This document shows positions 1-10,985 of a stretch of DNA of 43,178 nt, piece after piece. Source of the stretch: Cylindrodendrum hubeiense (taxonomy: Eukaryota > Ascomycota > Sordariomycetes > Hypocreales > Nectriaceae). Each line of letters starts with the position of its first letter. The stretch's first letter is position 1. The position numbers were made by a program, and so were the translations under genes. The stretch covers positions 1 through 43,178 of the forward strand of contig JAANBB010000352.1 of NCBI GenBank assembly GCA_014621425.1, written 5' to 3'. A model generated the notes under the pieces. That model worked only from the letters and a program-made list of their open reading frames with translations, did not search any database and was not told the DNA's origin.

Positions 1-3000
1 TCAAATGTCGATGTAGATCTTTATCGAACAGGGATGTTCAAGATCTGCTATCATTTTCAAGCCACATGGCGGAATCTGTCGTGATCTATTGACTTCTGAT
101 AGATCGTCGAGTAAAACAGACGCTAACACCGGAGCCGCAATGCCCGGCATTTGCCGTAGCAGGGGTGGATGAGCTGAGATGAAAGACAACTGAGTCAGCA
201 ATGAGCTAGCTACTGACTGATCAACGTAATAGATCTCTTCAGTTTAATAGGCCTGCTCTTGGAGATTAGTAGTAAGTAATCCCGGGAGTTCGTTGTATGA
301 TCCGCGACATTTTCTTGGTGTCAAACTTGGGTCGCATCTGTAAGTTGACTCCTCTCGAAACTTAACACTAACCTGATAAAGGTAGCACGAAACGCCATTC
401 AGTAGCTTCGCTTTGAGGTACTCGCGTTCAGTACTGAAAAATCTAGATCACAGGGATTGATTCAAGGAGTCTATTGTGATGGATGGAATCGCACATCGGG
501 AAACCCGAACCCCACCCACCAGCAGCAAAAGATATCGTAGCGTCGCGTAGTTGATCGCGAGGAAAATCCGGGTGGTGGAATAATAACCACACAACATCCA
601 TACAAAAAATTGACAATCCGAATGCTAAGAGGGGGTGATCATATACCGAGAAAATAAGTCATCAGTAAATCATGCGCTAAAATTAGGAATTAAAAGCTTG
701 GATATCAGCTAGGTGGGCGTCCTGAGAAGGTCGAGTAAATCAGGCAGGTACGCTCATGTCTCTCAAAGTCTGACAAGGTGTCAAATCCACTTAACTTGAT
801 ACTGTGTGGTTGGAGGGCACAATAGATGCTGATAAACCCAACAGCCCACTCACTGAACGGGTGTTGTGACTGTGGTGATGTCGGCACAATAGCGATGCGT
901 CCGCAATGTAGGTAGAGGCGTAGATAAGGTGCTCTAAAATGAACCAAATAGATGAGCCTGACCGATGCCCTCTAATAGATCATATGACCAAACGGGTCAC
1001 AAGACAATACCGCAAAAACGGGCCAAAAAGATCGTAAATTGAGCTTGCTAGTATATCATGCTGAGTAACGCGCTCACGACAATGATCGAAGCTGATGATC
1101 ACGGACGATTTCAACCGCGATTCCTCAGTCCTACCCTGCAACCCTCAATATCAACCCATTGACCTTATTCAATGGCCTTAATGCCGGTCGGAATTGCCTG
1201 TATGAGGTAGTCCGGATCCAATGGGCTTATATCGTAACTGTCACACAACCAAAAATGCATATGAAGGCATCTCACACTGCAAGACCAAGGGACCCCAACT
1301 CAATATGCTTTCAGAATGATACAACGAAGGAAATAGCATTCAAAATAAAATAAGAAGCGTCTAGAAGTGACAATTCAGCGCAAGTCTCTTTTTGAATAAA
1401 GGTGTTGTGTTTCAACTCTAGCTGTCAAATCGTTGTTGTTTGAATTGGACGGAATTTACAACCATGGGGGCCAAACTATGAAAGAAATTCAGCATTTAAA
1501 TATCAAAGCTAATAACTACAAGATTAATGCTCCAACTAGAAATTCAAACACCAAGTACCATAAATTTCTGCTCTTGAATTAGGCCGAGCTGCCAATACCT
1601 ACCCTGAACTAGTTCAAGATCATATGCAATTACGGCACCTTTACATCTTTGTTAACTAAGCATGATCAATTATCAAACATCATCAAGTCTGTAAAAATGA
1701 ATATGCTTACAGACTTTTCGTTGGAAGAGATCCACCTCTGGGTATGGAGCTTGTAATAACCACTAATCAATAAAGATTCAACAAGACCTTGTCTAGAATT
1801 CGTCTCTGTGAAACCACAACATATATCTCTTTCCAAAAAAAAACCCATTTAAAGTATAGGTTAAGTTAAGTCAATTTAAACTCATGGACGAAATTTCATT
1901 ACTAAATCTATCCCAACAGCGTGATCATAGGTAGATGGCATCCCCACCGAAGTCAATTTCAACTCGTATCTGTAAGCGAAGTTTGCGACGGTTGCAAGGA
2001 CAAGAAGGCTGTGTCCATTTAATGGAACACTGCTGGCGTTAAGTGGCGAAAGGAGATCCCCATTTGGATTCAGTCAAATTCATTAAAGATGGGTTCGCTC
2101 AGACAAGACACCAATGGCATTCCATTAGTACCTGGTATAGTTGCTTGTATCTTCTGAAAGACGGGAAATCACTTTGAGATTTTCAAAAGGGCTTCATGCA
2201 ATGGATCGTACCGAAAATTACCAGACTCATAACTGCATAAGTGGTATCAAAGCCTTTTACTAATGTGGGATTTACTATAATCTAGGCCGCCACACAAGAT
2301 ACATCCTGAAATTGTTGTATAGGTATCCCTCGTTATATGCTGCAAGGAGTTCGTAATTTGATCAAATGAATAAGCTACAGCTTCTTAGAGAGTTTTGGCC
2401 CTAGCCGAGCTCGTGGGCGGCCTCTTGTGCCATTAGTTTAAGGATGTTGCCTCTTCTTATCACTCACGCGAACTGGTAGGCCAACAGCCACAATCCGAGC
2501 TGGGGGCACTTTTTAATTAGATGCATTAGTCTTAATCATAATATTTAATGATGAAAGGCCTAAACAGTATCAATGAAAGGTGCACTGGGAAAGGCGCGTA
2601 TTCAGGCAGACTTTGATGCTAAATACACGCCGATGAGGCCTTGCCAATTTATTTGATGCCGATGCGGATTTCGCGTTAAAAAAGAAAAAAGCCTGCAGCG
2701 AGGGTAAATAGCCAGCCAAAAGATTTCTCGGAATGAAATGGAAGCATCGGCTTTCTAAATGGACGGTGGTGTTGGTTGTCGACAGACCCAGTTGCATTGC
2801 TCAGGGAGCTTTTTAAGAGGAGGCTGTGTAAGCCCGCATGGATCTGCAGGATGAATACGACGGGCCGCATTAATGGGCTGCATTAAAAGACGTGAATATG
2901 CAAAGAATCTATGGGCCTGTCCCCCTTGACAATTATATGAGTCGCTGCGTCCGGACGCGGTTGGAACTGTTGGTGGAAGGATCTCTCCTCAAATGAGAAG

Positions 3001-4150
3001 GAATTTGTGTCTGCCGAGACATGTCCCTAACCAACTGCATCGCCAAGCCTGATCGCTACTGCAAAGACAGAAGCTGGTGTGTGCGCAATCGCCTGGCCTT
3101 TTCAATCTCGGGAGATAGAGGAATCCAATGGATGAGGGATTAATTGATTGATCTCTGTGCTGAATATTCGGAGCCTCCGTTCTGTAAACGATACCTGTCT
3201 TATCTCACCAACTCAATCGCACTACGCTAGGGCGCTCGTCGCATCATCATAGTTGAGTGATGTTTCAGCGCTCGCCATGACTTAATTCGGTCGGTCAAAA
3301 AATAAGGCCGAAAGTTGCAAGATTGGAGCATTTAACGTCTCTGGTGTAGATCACTCTGGGCACAAGGATGGCGATTGTTGACGTTTCTGAGCTCTGTGTT
3401 TGGACGGGTGCTGAACTCAGCCAGGATGAGCGCGTGACAATCGGTGTCAAGTGGAGCAAGAAACATGTCGCAAGTAAAAATAGTGACCGCGAGTCACTAT
3501 TAACAAGGAATAAGGTAATAATGTGCAACGCAAGGCGGTTCTGATTTATCGGGAACAGACTATCCGCAAGGCCTATTTGTATCCGCATAAGAAGGGCCGG
3601 GAGTGTTAACCCAATTGCCGTGGCCCAGATTGAGTGACACACGGACGGCGGCCACGTCAAAGAGACGAAAACCGGGTGGTTTCATCTGAGCGTGTCGTCG
3701 AGATGCCCGTTCACTCTCGGGTCTGAGCACTATTTCTCAAACACACTTGCTTTCTCTGGCAACAGAGGCCCCATCTGGAAATGCACGGGACTGAAACCAT
3801 GCGACACAAATACACCGTCAAGCTTAACTCCTTGGTGGTTTTGACTCGGCACGCACTCCTGGCGCCCACTTCCCCGCTGCGTCGGCACTCCGGATGGTGA
3901 GACAGCCACGACTCCGGAGGATCGACCGGACGACCAATGGCGATCGATAGGAACACACACACTCGGGGGAACATCAGGCCCTGGTCCCTGGAAGATCCGT
4001 GTTCGCCAAGGTTCAACCAGGCGCAGGTACTGTTTGCTGTCGCGTCCGTCCAGCCTCATTGTGCATGGTGCTAACTCGGGTCGTCGCTCACTGACGGAGA
4101 TAACCTACGCGGCTGCATACGCAAAACAAAGAAATCCACATCCAGATATT
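1..4150. other. Gene-free AT-rich region
   Basis: No convincing gene was found. Open frames are short (the longest is about 120 codons, around 3295-3660 on the minus strand), mostly lack a good ATG context and match nothing I recognise. The first 3 kb looks clearly more AT-rich than the gene-bearing parts of the window, with frequent stops in all frames. That would fit a decayed repeat or simply long intergenic DNA. I saw no terminal repeats or transposase-like peptide. Confidence 0.55.
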
Positions 4151-4157
4151 TATATAA
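4151..4157 (+). promoter_or_regulatory. TATA box of the GPI-protein gene
   Basis: A TATATAA element lies about 137 bp upstream of the ATG at 4294. It is followed by a pyrimidine-rich CT/CA leader typical of highly expressed fungal genes. Confidence 0.5.
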
Positions 4158-4293
4158 TGCCTTGTGTAGTTCTTCCGTTTTCAATCATATTCACTTCATC
4201 ATCTCCATCATCTCCAAACGCCCTTACTCAGCCACCCGAGTCTCTTATAACCTCTCCTTCACCCTGCCAACACTCGCCTTCAACTCTTCCACC

Positions 4294-4941
4294 ATGAACA
4301 AGTTCATCCTCCTCGCCCTTTCCGCCACTGGCGCTCTCGCTGCCGCGAACAGCCCTTTCCTCGCTGCCCGCGAGATCTACCAGGTTCCTTGCAGCGAGAC
4401 GGGACAAAAGGAGTGTGGTAATGGCTGCATCGACTCGTCGTGGACCTGCTGCCCCAGCGGCGCTGGAGGTTGCCCTTCGGACGCCACCTGCTACCTTGGT
4501 ACCAATGGCGAGTACGGCTGCTGCCCCGAAGGCACTACTTGCGGAGGCGAGGGCGGTGCCAGCACCGACGCTTCCACCAACACCGTCACCATTCCTGGCG
4601 AAGGGGAGACTTCTACCCTCGTTACCGAAGCGACCAGCACCGGCGGTTATGAACAGCCTCCTGTCGAAACACCTTCCTCTGTCGCCGTGGAGACGCCCTC
4701 CAGCGAGGCCGTAGACTCCTACACCCAGGTCGAGACGCTCCAGACCGAGACTCAGACCTATGTCCAGCCCGTCACCACTCCCGCTGGCGTCCTCCCGACT
4801 TACGGCAGCAACGGCACCCAGCCCGCCGCCACGACGCCCCCTGCCGTCACTGGCACCGACGTTCCCAGCGTTGCCACTGCGTTCGGCGTCAGCATGGTTG
4901 GTGGCTTGGTGGCTTGTGCTGCCGCCGCTCTCCTCATCTAG
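4294..4941 (+). CDS. GPI-anchored, ten-cysteine cell-surface protein (hypothetical)
   Basis: A 215-residue protein in a single exon. Residues 1-17 form a signal peptide (hydrophobic core, Ala-rich cleavage region). Residues 33-83 hold ten cysteines at 33, 41, 45, 52, 53, 60, 66, 76, 77 and 83, including two CC pairs each followed by a Pro (CCPSG and CCPEG), which suggests a compact disulphide-bonded domain. Residues 89 to about 190 are rich in Ser, Thr, Pro and Val and are likely O-glycosylated. The last 18 residues are hydrophobic, as expected for a GPI-attachment signal. The inferred role is a wall or plasma-membrane surface protein; function is unknown. The ATG at 4294 is chosen because it opens directly into the signal peptide, has an ACC Kozak context and sits behind a CT-rich leader. 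The frame is open upstream to 4162, but that part is UTR-like. Confidence 0.85.
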   Translation: MNKFILLALSATGALAAANSPFLAAREIYQVPCSETGQKECGNGCIDSSWTCCPSGAGGCPSDATCYLGTNGEYGCCPEGTTCGGEGGASTDASTNTVTIPGEGETSTLVTEATSTGGYEQPPVETPSSVAVETPSSEAVDSYTQVETLQTETQTYVQPVTTPAGVLPTYGSNGTQPAATTPPAVTGTDVPSVATAFGVSMVGGLVACAAAALLI

Positions 4942-5443
4942 ATGAATACGCTCGGGAGAGACTGCCAACAAGAGGCTGCCAACAGGAGGCTGTCAACTAG
5001 AGGCTGCCAACTAGAGCTGTCAAGACATGGGGTAGGGAGGGGGTGGCGGTCAGGCTACCCGTTTCACGAAGTGCGGGTGTGCCAAGTGCTGGCCCTGTAC
5101 ACAAACAAATGTATTCTGCAGAAGTAATTAATCGGTCAATCACAACCATGAAAGCTGGGATCTGCATCCGTGCTTGCGTCGTTAGCGGGGGATTTGTCGT
5201 CCGTCTTACACGGAAAGCGGGCGTTGTACCCGACGCCCAAAGTTAGTAGTTAGTACAACACACAATGCGCATCAATCATGCATAGAAGGCAGACCATCCT
5301 GGCAGAAAGCAAGGTCTTTCGCCAGTGGCGCCTGCCACTCCTTGAATAGAATCAGGCTTCAATAGCAATTGCCTTCGTTTGTGTCTAACTGCGCTAGTGA
5401 TTATCCCGCAGTGCTTCTAAAAAAGGAACCGTGACGCGTATGT
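4942..5443. other. Tail-to-tail intergenic region
   Basis: The shared 3' flank of the GPI-protein gene (+) and the MDR dehydrogenase gene (-). Apart from the 14-bp minisatellite at its left end, nothing recognisable was seen. Confidence 0.5.
4959..5024 (+). repeat. 14-bp minisatellite in the 3' flank
   Basis: About 4.7 tandem copies of a 14-bp unit, AGGCTGCCAACTAG with minor variants, starting 17 bp after the stop codon of the GPI-protein gene. Units begin at 4959, 4973, 4987, 5001 and 5015 (the last partial). Confidence 0.85.
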
Positions 5444-6604
5444 TCAGTTCACCTCGATGCAGACCTTGCCTTGGTGCTTGCCCGACCACTGATATTCGTA
5501 CGCCTCCTTGACCTGGTTGAAAGTGAAGACCTTGGGATCAATAACGGGCCGGAGGGTCTCGGGGTTGGCCTCAACTGCGCGGCACATATCTTCCATCTGG
5601 CCCCTGTTTCCGACGAGAATGCCCCGTGTCGTGCAAAGGTGACTGAGGTTCTCAAGGAACCCTGGTTCTTCCATCGCTTGGCCGCCAACAAACCCAATGA
5701 TGGTGATGACGCCGTCGATTTTGACACTGTCAAGACTTTGTCGCATCGATGCTGGGCCCGCGACTTCGATGACATGGTCAACACCTTCTCCTCCGGTCAG
5801 CTCCTTCGCCTTTGCGCCCCATTCTGGCGTTTCTTTGTAGTTGATGATGTGGTCTGCGCCGAGCTTCTTCAGCAGCTTAGCTTTCTCACTCGAACTAGTC
5901 GTCGCAATAACCTTGGCCCCAGCTGCCTTGGCGAACTGGACTCCAAAGATGCTGACTCCACCAGTGCCCTGGGTCAGGACCCACTGGCCAGCCATGAGCT
6001 TCTTGTCCGATACACCGAAGAGGGCGTTCCAGGCGGTCAACCCGGCGCAAGTGAGGGTCGCTGCCTCAGTGAAGCTCAAGTGAGAGGGCATATGCACCAG
6101 GCCCTGTTCATCGAAAGATGCAACGGAGCGAAGTGTACCATCGATGGCGCCACCAAGACCGGTCTTAGCAGTCACGCTGTTGAGCGAACCGCCAATGTGG
6201 CCCTGGTTGAAGAGGGTGATGACCTTATCGCCCGTCTTGAATCGCTTCACATTCTTGCCAACAGCCAAGACGGTGCCAGCACCATCAGAGCCTGGGACGA
6301 CATTGGGGGATACTCCCTTTGTGTACTTGCCGCTTGCAATCAGGAGATCGCGGTACTGTCGAATCAGTTAATCAGCTGTTAAGGAGCGAGCAAACTACAT
6401 ACGTTTAGAGAAACGCCTTGGACTGTTGAGGCGGTTAGCTGAGGATCCAATCAAGCACTAGGGTTTGGCCGAGAGCCTACTCTTGACCAAGACTTGAGTG
6501 TCGCCGAGTTCTCCCAAGGGTTGCTCAGACACCTTGAGGGAGTCGAAACCAGCCTGGTCGGTGGTATTCCACTGCTTCACAGTAGCCGGGATTGTTTGCG
6601 CCAT
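5444..6604 (-). CDS. Zinc-independent MDR alcohol dehydrogenase / quinone oxidoreductase-like
   Basis: Three exons, 6604-6481, 6422-6403 and 6355-5444, give 351 residues. The middle exon is only 20 nt long; it is needed to restore the family sequence VSLNYRDLLIASG across two junctions. An N-terminal GroES-like substrate domain precedes a Rossmann nucleotide-binding domain with GTGGVS at about 178-183, followed by FGVQFAKAAGAKVIATTSS. The NYRDL segment replaces the zinc-ligand cysteine of classical alcohol dehydrogenases and no structural-zinc cysteine cluster is visible, so this is the zinc-free quinone-oxidoreductase-like branch of the medium-chain dehydrogenase/reductase family. It probably uses NAD(P)H to reduce a carbonyl or quinone in the cytosol; the substrate cannot be told. 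The start is the first ATG of exon 1 (MAQTIPATVKQW), in good context. Confidence 0.9.
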
Positions 6605-7384
6605 TATGGGTTGTCTTGAATGTTGAGGTCAAGATAAAACTATCCAAGGGATTGATTGGGGACTCGGTGTGGTTGCTGTCCGTTGTCGACTCTTTTATCA
6701 CCCAGATGTAAGTCTTATAATTGGATGAGTTTCTCACAAGGCTGACTGATCAATTAGGGAATTGAGGCTGATTTGTAAGAGCAAGTGGGATATGAACTCC
6801 GTGGAGCGTAAGCCCCTCGGGGTGACGGACTTCCTGATGTAGCCGTGGGGCCGCTTGGCACCGTACAACCGCTGGCCTGATTGAATCCTTTCAGCGGGGA
6901 CCGACCACTGATCAAGAGATGCCCCCGCATCCTGGCATAGCCCATGGCGTCCATGGCGTGGTGATGATGCCGTTTAGTGATCGACGAAGCCTATACTACC
7001 GAGTTTCCGGCTTAATTGGCCAATCCCTGCCGAGGTATGCCTGTCTGGGAGCATTTTGGTGGTCCCGGATACCGAATTCCACGTTGAGGAGGATGCTTCG
7101 CAAGTGGGAACTGTCCCAAAGTGGGTTGGACCCAAACTTGCCGAGGTTCTCCGCGTACATGCATTAGACTTCTAATGACAGAGATTGGGCCGACGCGATC
7201 TACGGCATGCGTTTTGAGCGAATCGGACGGTAATCTGAAGACGTAACAGGATGAAGTGCATCATGAAATGAAGGAAATGGGTTGAAGTCGTCAGGTTTCA
7301 GCCAAGGCGAAGAATTCCCTTTTGAGTGAGATGCAGCTACCAGAGTGAGTTGACTAATGGGGCTAACCATACCCCGATAGCTTC
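6605..7384. promoter_or_regulatory. Divergent intergenic/promoter region
   Basis: About 0.8 kb between the starts of the MDR dehydrogenase (-) and CofD-like (+) genes. It must hold both promoters. No clear TATA box or operator was recognised. Short open frames here have no coding character. Confidence 0.4.
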
Positions 7385-9025
7385 ATGGATAAGACAGCAT
7401 CAATGACGACTTCGGACACATGTCAGCTTCATTACGGTCGTCACCCATCGTCGCACAGGAATTGCACTTATAGAGCGTGTCTTTCAATGGCTCAGAATAG
7501 ACTGCATCAGAATGGACTCCAGCTCCCAAATGGAAGTGGTCCGCTTGGACTGAATTTGCTCCAGCACACCGTACCCAGCCCCAGCACCCTGAACGGCATC
7601 GTTGTCTTTTCGGGTGGCAGCGCCGCAAACAATCTCGTAGATGTCTTTGAGAGCGTCAGGGAGGCCAATCATTTCAAGCTCAGCTACGTCATTCCCATCT
7701 CGGACAATGGCGGAAGTAGCAGCGAGATCATCCGTGTCTTCGGCGGACCAGGTACCACCCATGCTGGCCGATAAGCTTAAGTCCCACGAGCTTGGCTGAC
7801 TTGTGAGACAGGTATCGGAGACGTGCGATCGCGACTGGTACGACTTATTCCTAACGACGGGAGCGAGGAGACGGCGGCTATCAAACACTTCTTCAATCAC
7901 CGTCTGCCGAAGGTCTACGCCGAGGCGAGGGCGGAGTGGTTTGAGATCCTGGAAGCCTCACACCTACTGTGGGAGGATATCTCGTCGCCGAAACGGGAAC
8001 TCATTCGCTCGTACTTGAACAGCTTCAATCTCGAAGTCGTCAAGCGGATGAGACCCAGTAGCCGATTCGACTTCTCCGGGGCGAGCATAGGTAACCTGTT
8101 CCTCACGGGTGCCAGACTCTTCACAGGTAGCTTCGAGGCAGCCGTTTACCTCTTAAGCTCCATCTGCGCAGTTCCGGACCGCATTGCTGTCTTGCCCGCA
8201 CTCAACACGAACTTTGCGCTTCATATTGCCGCTGGATTAGGAGATGGCACGGTCATCACAGGTCAGAACGACATCTCACACCCCAGCGCGCCCACAGCTG
8301 CAGTTCCTGGCACTAGCGCCGGGATGCACAGTCCCGTGTCCACGAGACACGATACCTGGGAGCACGACAAGGTCGAAGATGCAAACCTCCCAGGTACGCT
8401 GCCTGCACTAAGACGGCCGGCCATTGTGTTTTCCAAGGACCAAGAGGAAGACCTTCCCTCCAAGATTGACCGGATATGGTACATCAATCCATATGGCGAG
8501 GAGATCAAGATTCCTGCCAACCCACGAGTCTTGGACGCGCTTCATTCGACCAACAGCTTAGTCTACTGCATCGGATCTCTCTTTACATCCATTATACCCA
8601 GTCTTGTCCTCCGGGGCGTTGGTCAGGCGATTTCTAGTCCCTTGATACGAAACAAGATTCTGATACTCAACGGCACGACCGATCGCGAAACCGGACCGTC
8701 CACGGACCCCTTCTCCGCCTTGGACTTTGTGGCTGCCATTTCCAACGCATGCGCCGATTCGCGGGGTCTCCCGAAACCGGATGAAGAGGACTACTCCCAG
8801 TATGTCACACATGTGATTTACATCGAGGGGCCAACCTCGCCAAAGGTCGACAAACAGCGATTTGGGCAGCTGGGGATTGATGCGACGAGGCTGTACGGCC
8901 CGAAGGACGAGGCAGGACGGGGTGGGAGGTATGACGCGAAGGCTCTGACACAGGCCCTTGAATCCATCATCGGTAGAAAGGATGCCCGTTCGGACAAGAG
9001 TCGCCGCAACACATTGGTGGGCTGA
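7385..9025 (+). CDS. CofD/YvcK-like (UPF0052) protein
   Basis: Two exons, 7385-7751 and 7812-9025, give 526 residues. The 60-nt intron splits a Gly codon within GGPGIGDVR. The family nucleotide-binding motifs are clear: VVFSGGSAANNLVDVF at about residues 74-89, IPISDNGGSSSEIIRVFGGPGIGD at about 104-127, and later FSGASIGNLFLTGARL. Bacterial YvcK (GlmR) binds UDP-GlcNAc and controls carbon and cell-wall metabolism; CofD is the phospholactate transferase of F420 synthesis. Ascomycetes are not known to make F420, so a YvcK-like regulatory or sugar-nucleotide role is more likely, but this is inference. A Pro/Ser-rich stretch following GTVITGQNDIS looks like a disordered insert. The start is uncertain: the first ~65 residues do not look conserved, and the Met at 34 or an unseen 5' exon are alternatives. 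Confidence 0.85.
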
Positions 9026-9570
9026 TGTCCGTGGCGATGAAATGAATAACTCGTCTGCGCAATCCACGAGGTGAAGATAGAACATATTAATTCCCTATTT
9101 GGGCATGTCTATGGAGATGATTGGTGTGGAGGCGGATGGAGTACAGCAGCTTACGGATGCGGGCCTCATGGGGTATGGCTGCACTGGTATTCCACGGAGA
9201 TAGGGTGCTTTGCCAGATCAGAGGTATTACCAATGACGGGAAGACGTAATGGCCACATAGAGATGGTCCATGGAGACTTATAATATTTCTTGTATTAGAT
9301 AGAGATATTGAGCGCATCAAAGGCGCGTGTCGCTAACAAACCCGGCCGTGGCCTTACCATTCCCCCCCAGCACGATTGAGGTTGCTTGCGTCAACTGTCG
9401 ATGAGACGGGCCGATCCGCGTCTCCAACCGTTTCTTCTCCAACTGTTTCTTTCGTAGTATACAATCCAACATAACCGCAATTCGACATTCATTCCTGTGG
9501 CGACTCAAGGCGCTTCATCCCTGGCGTCCGTGTACGTCCTCGTCTCTCATCACTGCTGTCGATGCCCGCA
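9026..9570. other. Tail-to-tail intergenic region
   Basis: The 3' flanks of the CofD-like gene (+) and the 88-residue membrane protein gene (-). No supported feature was found. Confidence 0.45.
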
Positions 9571-9837
9571 TCAACCGGCCATGAGCAGGTACGCCATGAC
9601 CACCGGCCAAGCCGTTGACAACAATAATGCTGCCATGACCGACCCTGCTCCTGTGCGGATTTTGTCGTAGGGGCCCTTCCACCGGTCGATGAGGGCGCAG
9701 GTGCTGAAGATCATGGCGCAGGCGTAAAGGGTAGAGACCCAGAAGATGATGAGCTTGAGGCCGGATGCCCGATCCTGGGGGCTGAAGACCACGCCCGAGG
9801 TGTCGGGCACGAAGGTTGATGAGAGGTTGCCGCCCAT
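9571..9837 (-). CDS. 88-residue two-helix membrane microprotein
   Basis: A single-exon ORF whose ATG lies in a near-ideal context (CACCATGG). Two hydrophobic segments, at about residues 27-47 (LKLIIFWVSTLYACAMIFST) and 64-86 (AGSVMAALLLSTAWPVVMAY), are joined by a basic/polar loop (DRWKGPYDKIRTG). This predicts a helical hairpin in an organelle or plasma membrane. No signal peptide and no named family were recognised. The coherent hydrophobicity pattern, strong start context and a TATA-like stretch about 45 bp upstream favour a real gene over a chance ORF. A longer overlapping frame on the same strand (9515-10021) is proline/arginine-rich and looks like a shadow. Confidence 0.65.
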   Translation of the reverse strand: MGGNLSSTFVPDTSGVVFSPQDRASGLKLIIFWVSTLYACAMIFSTCALIDRWKGPYDKIRTGAGSVMAALLLSTAWPVVMAYLLMAG

Positions 9838-10985
9838 GGTGATGAGTGCTGTGAGCAGGGAGTAGGAAGTACTGGGCGAGCGGGTATATTTGTGGGTGTA
9901 TTTGTTGGGGGTATTTGTTCTGCAAAGTGGTGGAGTAGTGAATGTGGATTCGTTGTGGTGGATGAGGTTTGGATCTCAGAGATTCACAGCGGTTCTGTAG
10001 TAGGAAATGATTGACCAGCAATTGTTATTAGTCCCGCCTGCGAGTGAACAGAAGAAGAGAACGAGGGCTGAAATGCGGCGGAGGCGCGCAAGAAAAGGAT
10101 TCCCCTCGTCCTGTCGATGAGGCCGGGGCGGGCAGATGGTGAAGCCACCCCCAAGCCCATGCAGGGATGCTCGTCACAGCGACCTTGCCCGTCGCAGAAA
10201 AGCGGCGATCGCACACTTCCCAATCACTCCTCACACACGACCGGTCTCACGGGTCTAGCGACGGCCTCTAATGCGCCGCCCAGCCAATGGCGAGCCGCGC
10301 ACCCGACGACCACGGCCGGATAGCGGCCCAGCCGACCGCTTATTCGGCCAGGTGTGATGCCGCTGGCCGGATGCTGGTGATGCTAGTTGCAGCCCGCGGC
10401 CCGCTGCGACGCCATGGCACCAATGGCGGCGTGCTGTAAGCGCGCGCACGCAGCAGATGCACCCCGCCGCCGTCGTTGGGACGGGCCAAGAATAGCTCGC
10501 CATGGAGAGATGGAGAGATATATTGGACTGGTGGGCTGACCATCTTGCCAAATGAGCGCATTTGCTGCCTTCACCCGTCATGCCGCCCAATGCTGGTGCA
10601 CTTGGTTGATTGCCATCGTCGGCCCCAGCCATCCATCGCCTTGTTCGTGTTGAGGTCATCACAACCCAACCACCCGGCCGCTTGGCACAATCTTTCAATC
10701 AACGCGGGTCCTGCGGCAAATCAATCAATCACTTGACTGAAGCCCCTTACGCAGCCGAGAACCAACAACCAACCCGGCATTGCCGCCTTCGTTGGTGGCT
10801 TACTCTTGACAGTGAGCCGTCACGTTGGTGGTCACAGTCACGGTCACGAAGCCCGTCGCACTGACCCAATCCGGCGGCAAATAGGCTGGCGAATACACCG
10901 CCATGCTAGCTTGGGCTATTGAATCACTGTGATGAAGGCGGAATCTAATCAGTCTAATTGCCCGCAGTCGCTTAGTCGACACACC
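9838..10985. other. GC-rich gene-free region
   Basis: About 1.1 kb. The left end is the promoter of the 88-residue protein gene (minus strand), with a GT/TA-rich stretch near 9880-9925. The rest is GC-rich with short low-complexity open frames on both strands, none supported. The 3' flank of the DUF5071 gene is at the right end. Confidence 0.45.

Noticed and set aside
3711..4059. Two overlapping minus-strand frames of about 100 codons upstream of the GPI-protein gene
   Set aside because: They overlap each other in different frames, are Pro/Arg/Ser-rich without a family, and sit in the promoter region of a well-supported gene.
4228..4971. 247-codon minus-strand frame opposite the GPI-protein gene
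   Set aside because: An antisense shadow of a GC-third-position-biased gene; its Gly/Arg/Ala-rich composition has no domain.
4959..5024. CRISPR-like array
   Set aside because: The units are directly adjacent 14-mers with no spacers, and the organism is a fungus; it is a minisatellite.
5471..6382. 303-codon plus-strand frame opposite the MDR dehydrogenase
   Set aside because: An antisense shadow; it lies over the conserved Rossmann-domain exon.
10255..10736. Overlapping frames on both strands in GC-rich DNA
   Set aside because: Arg/Pro/Ala-rich chance frames without conserved motifs.
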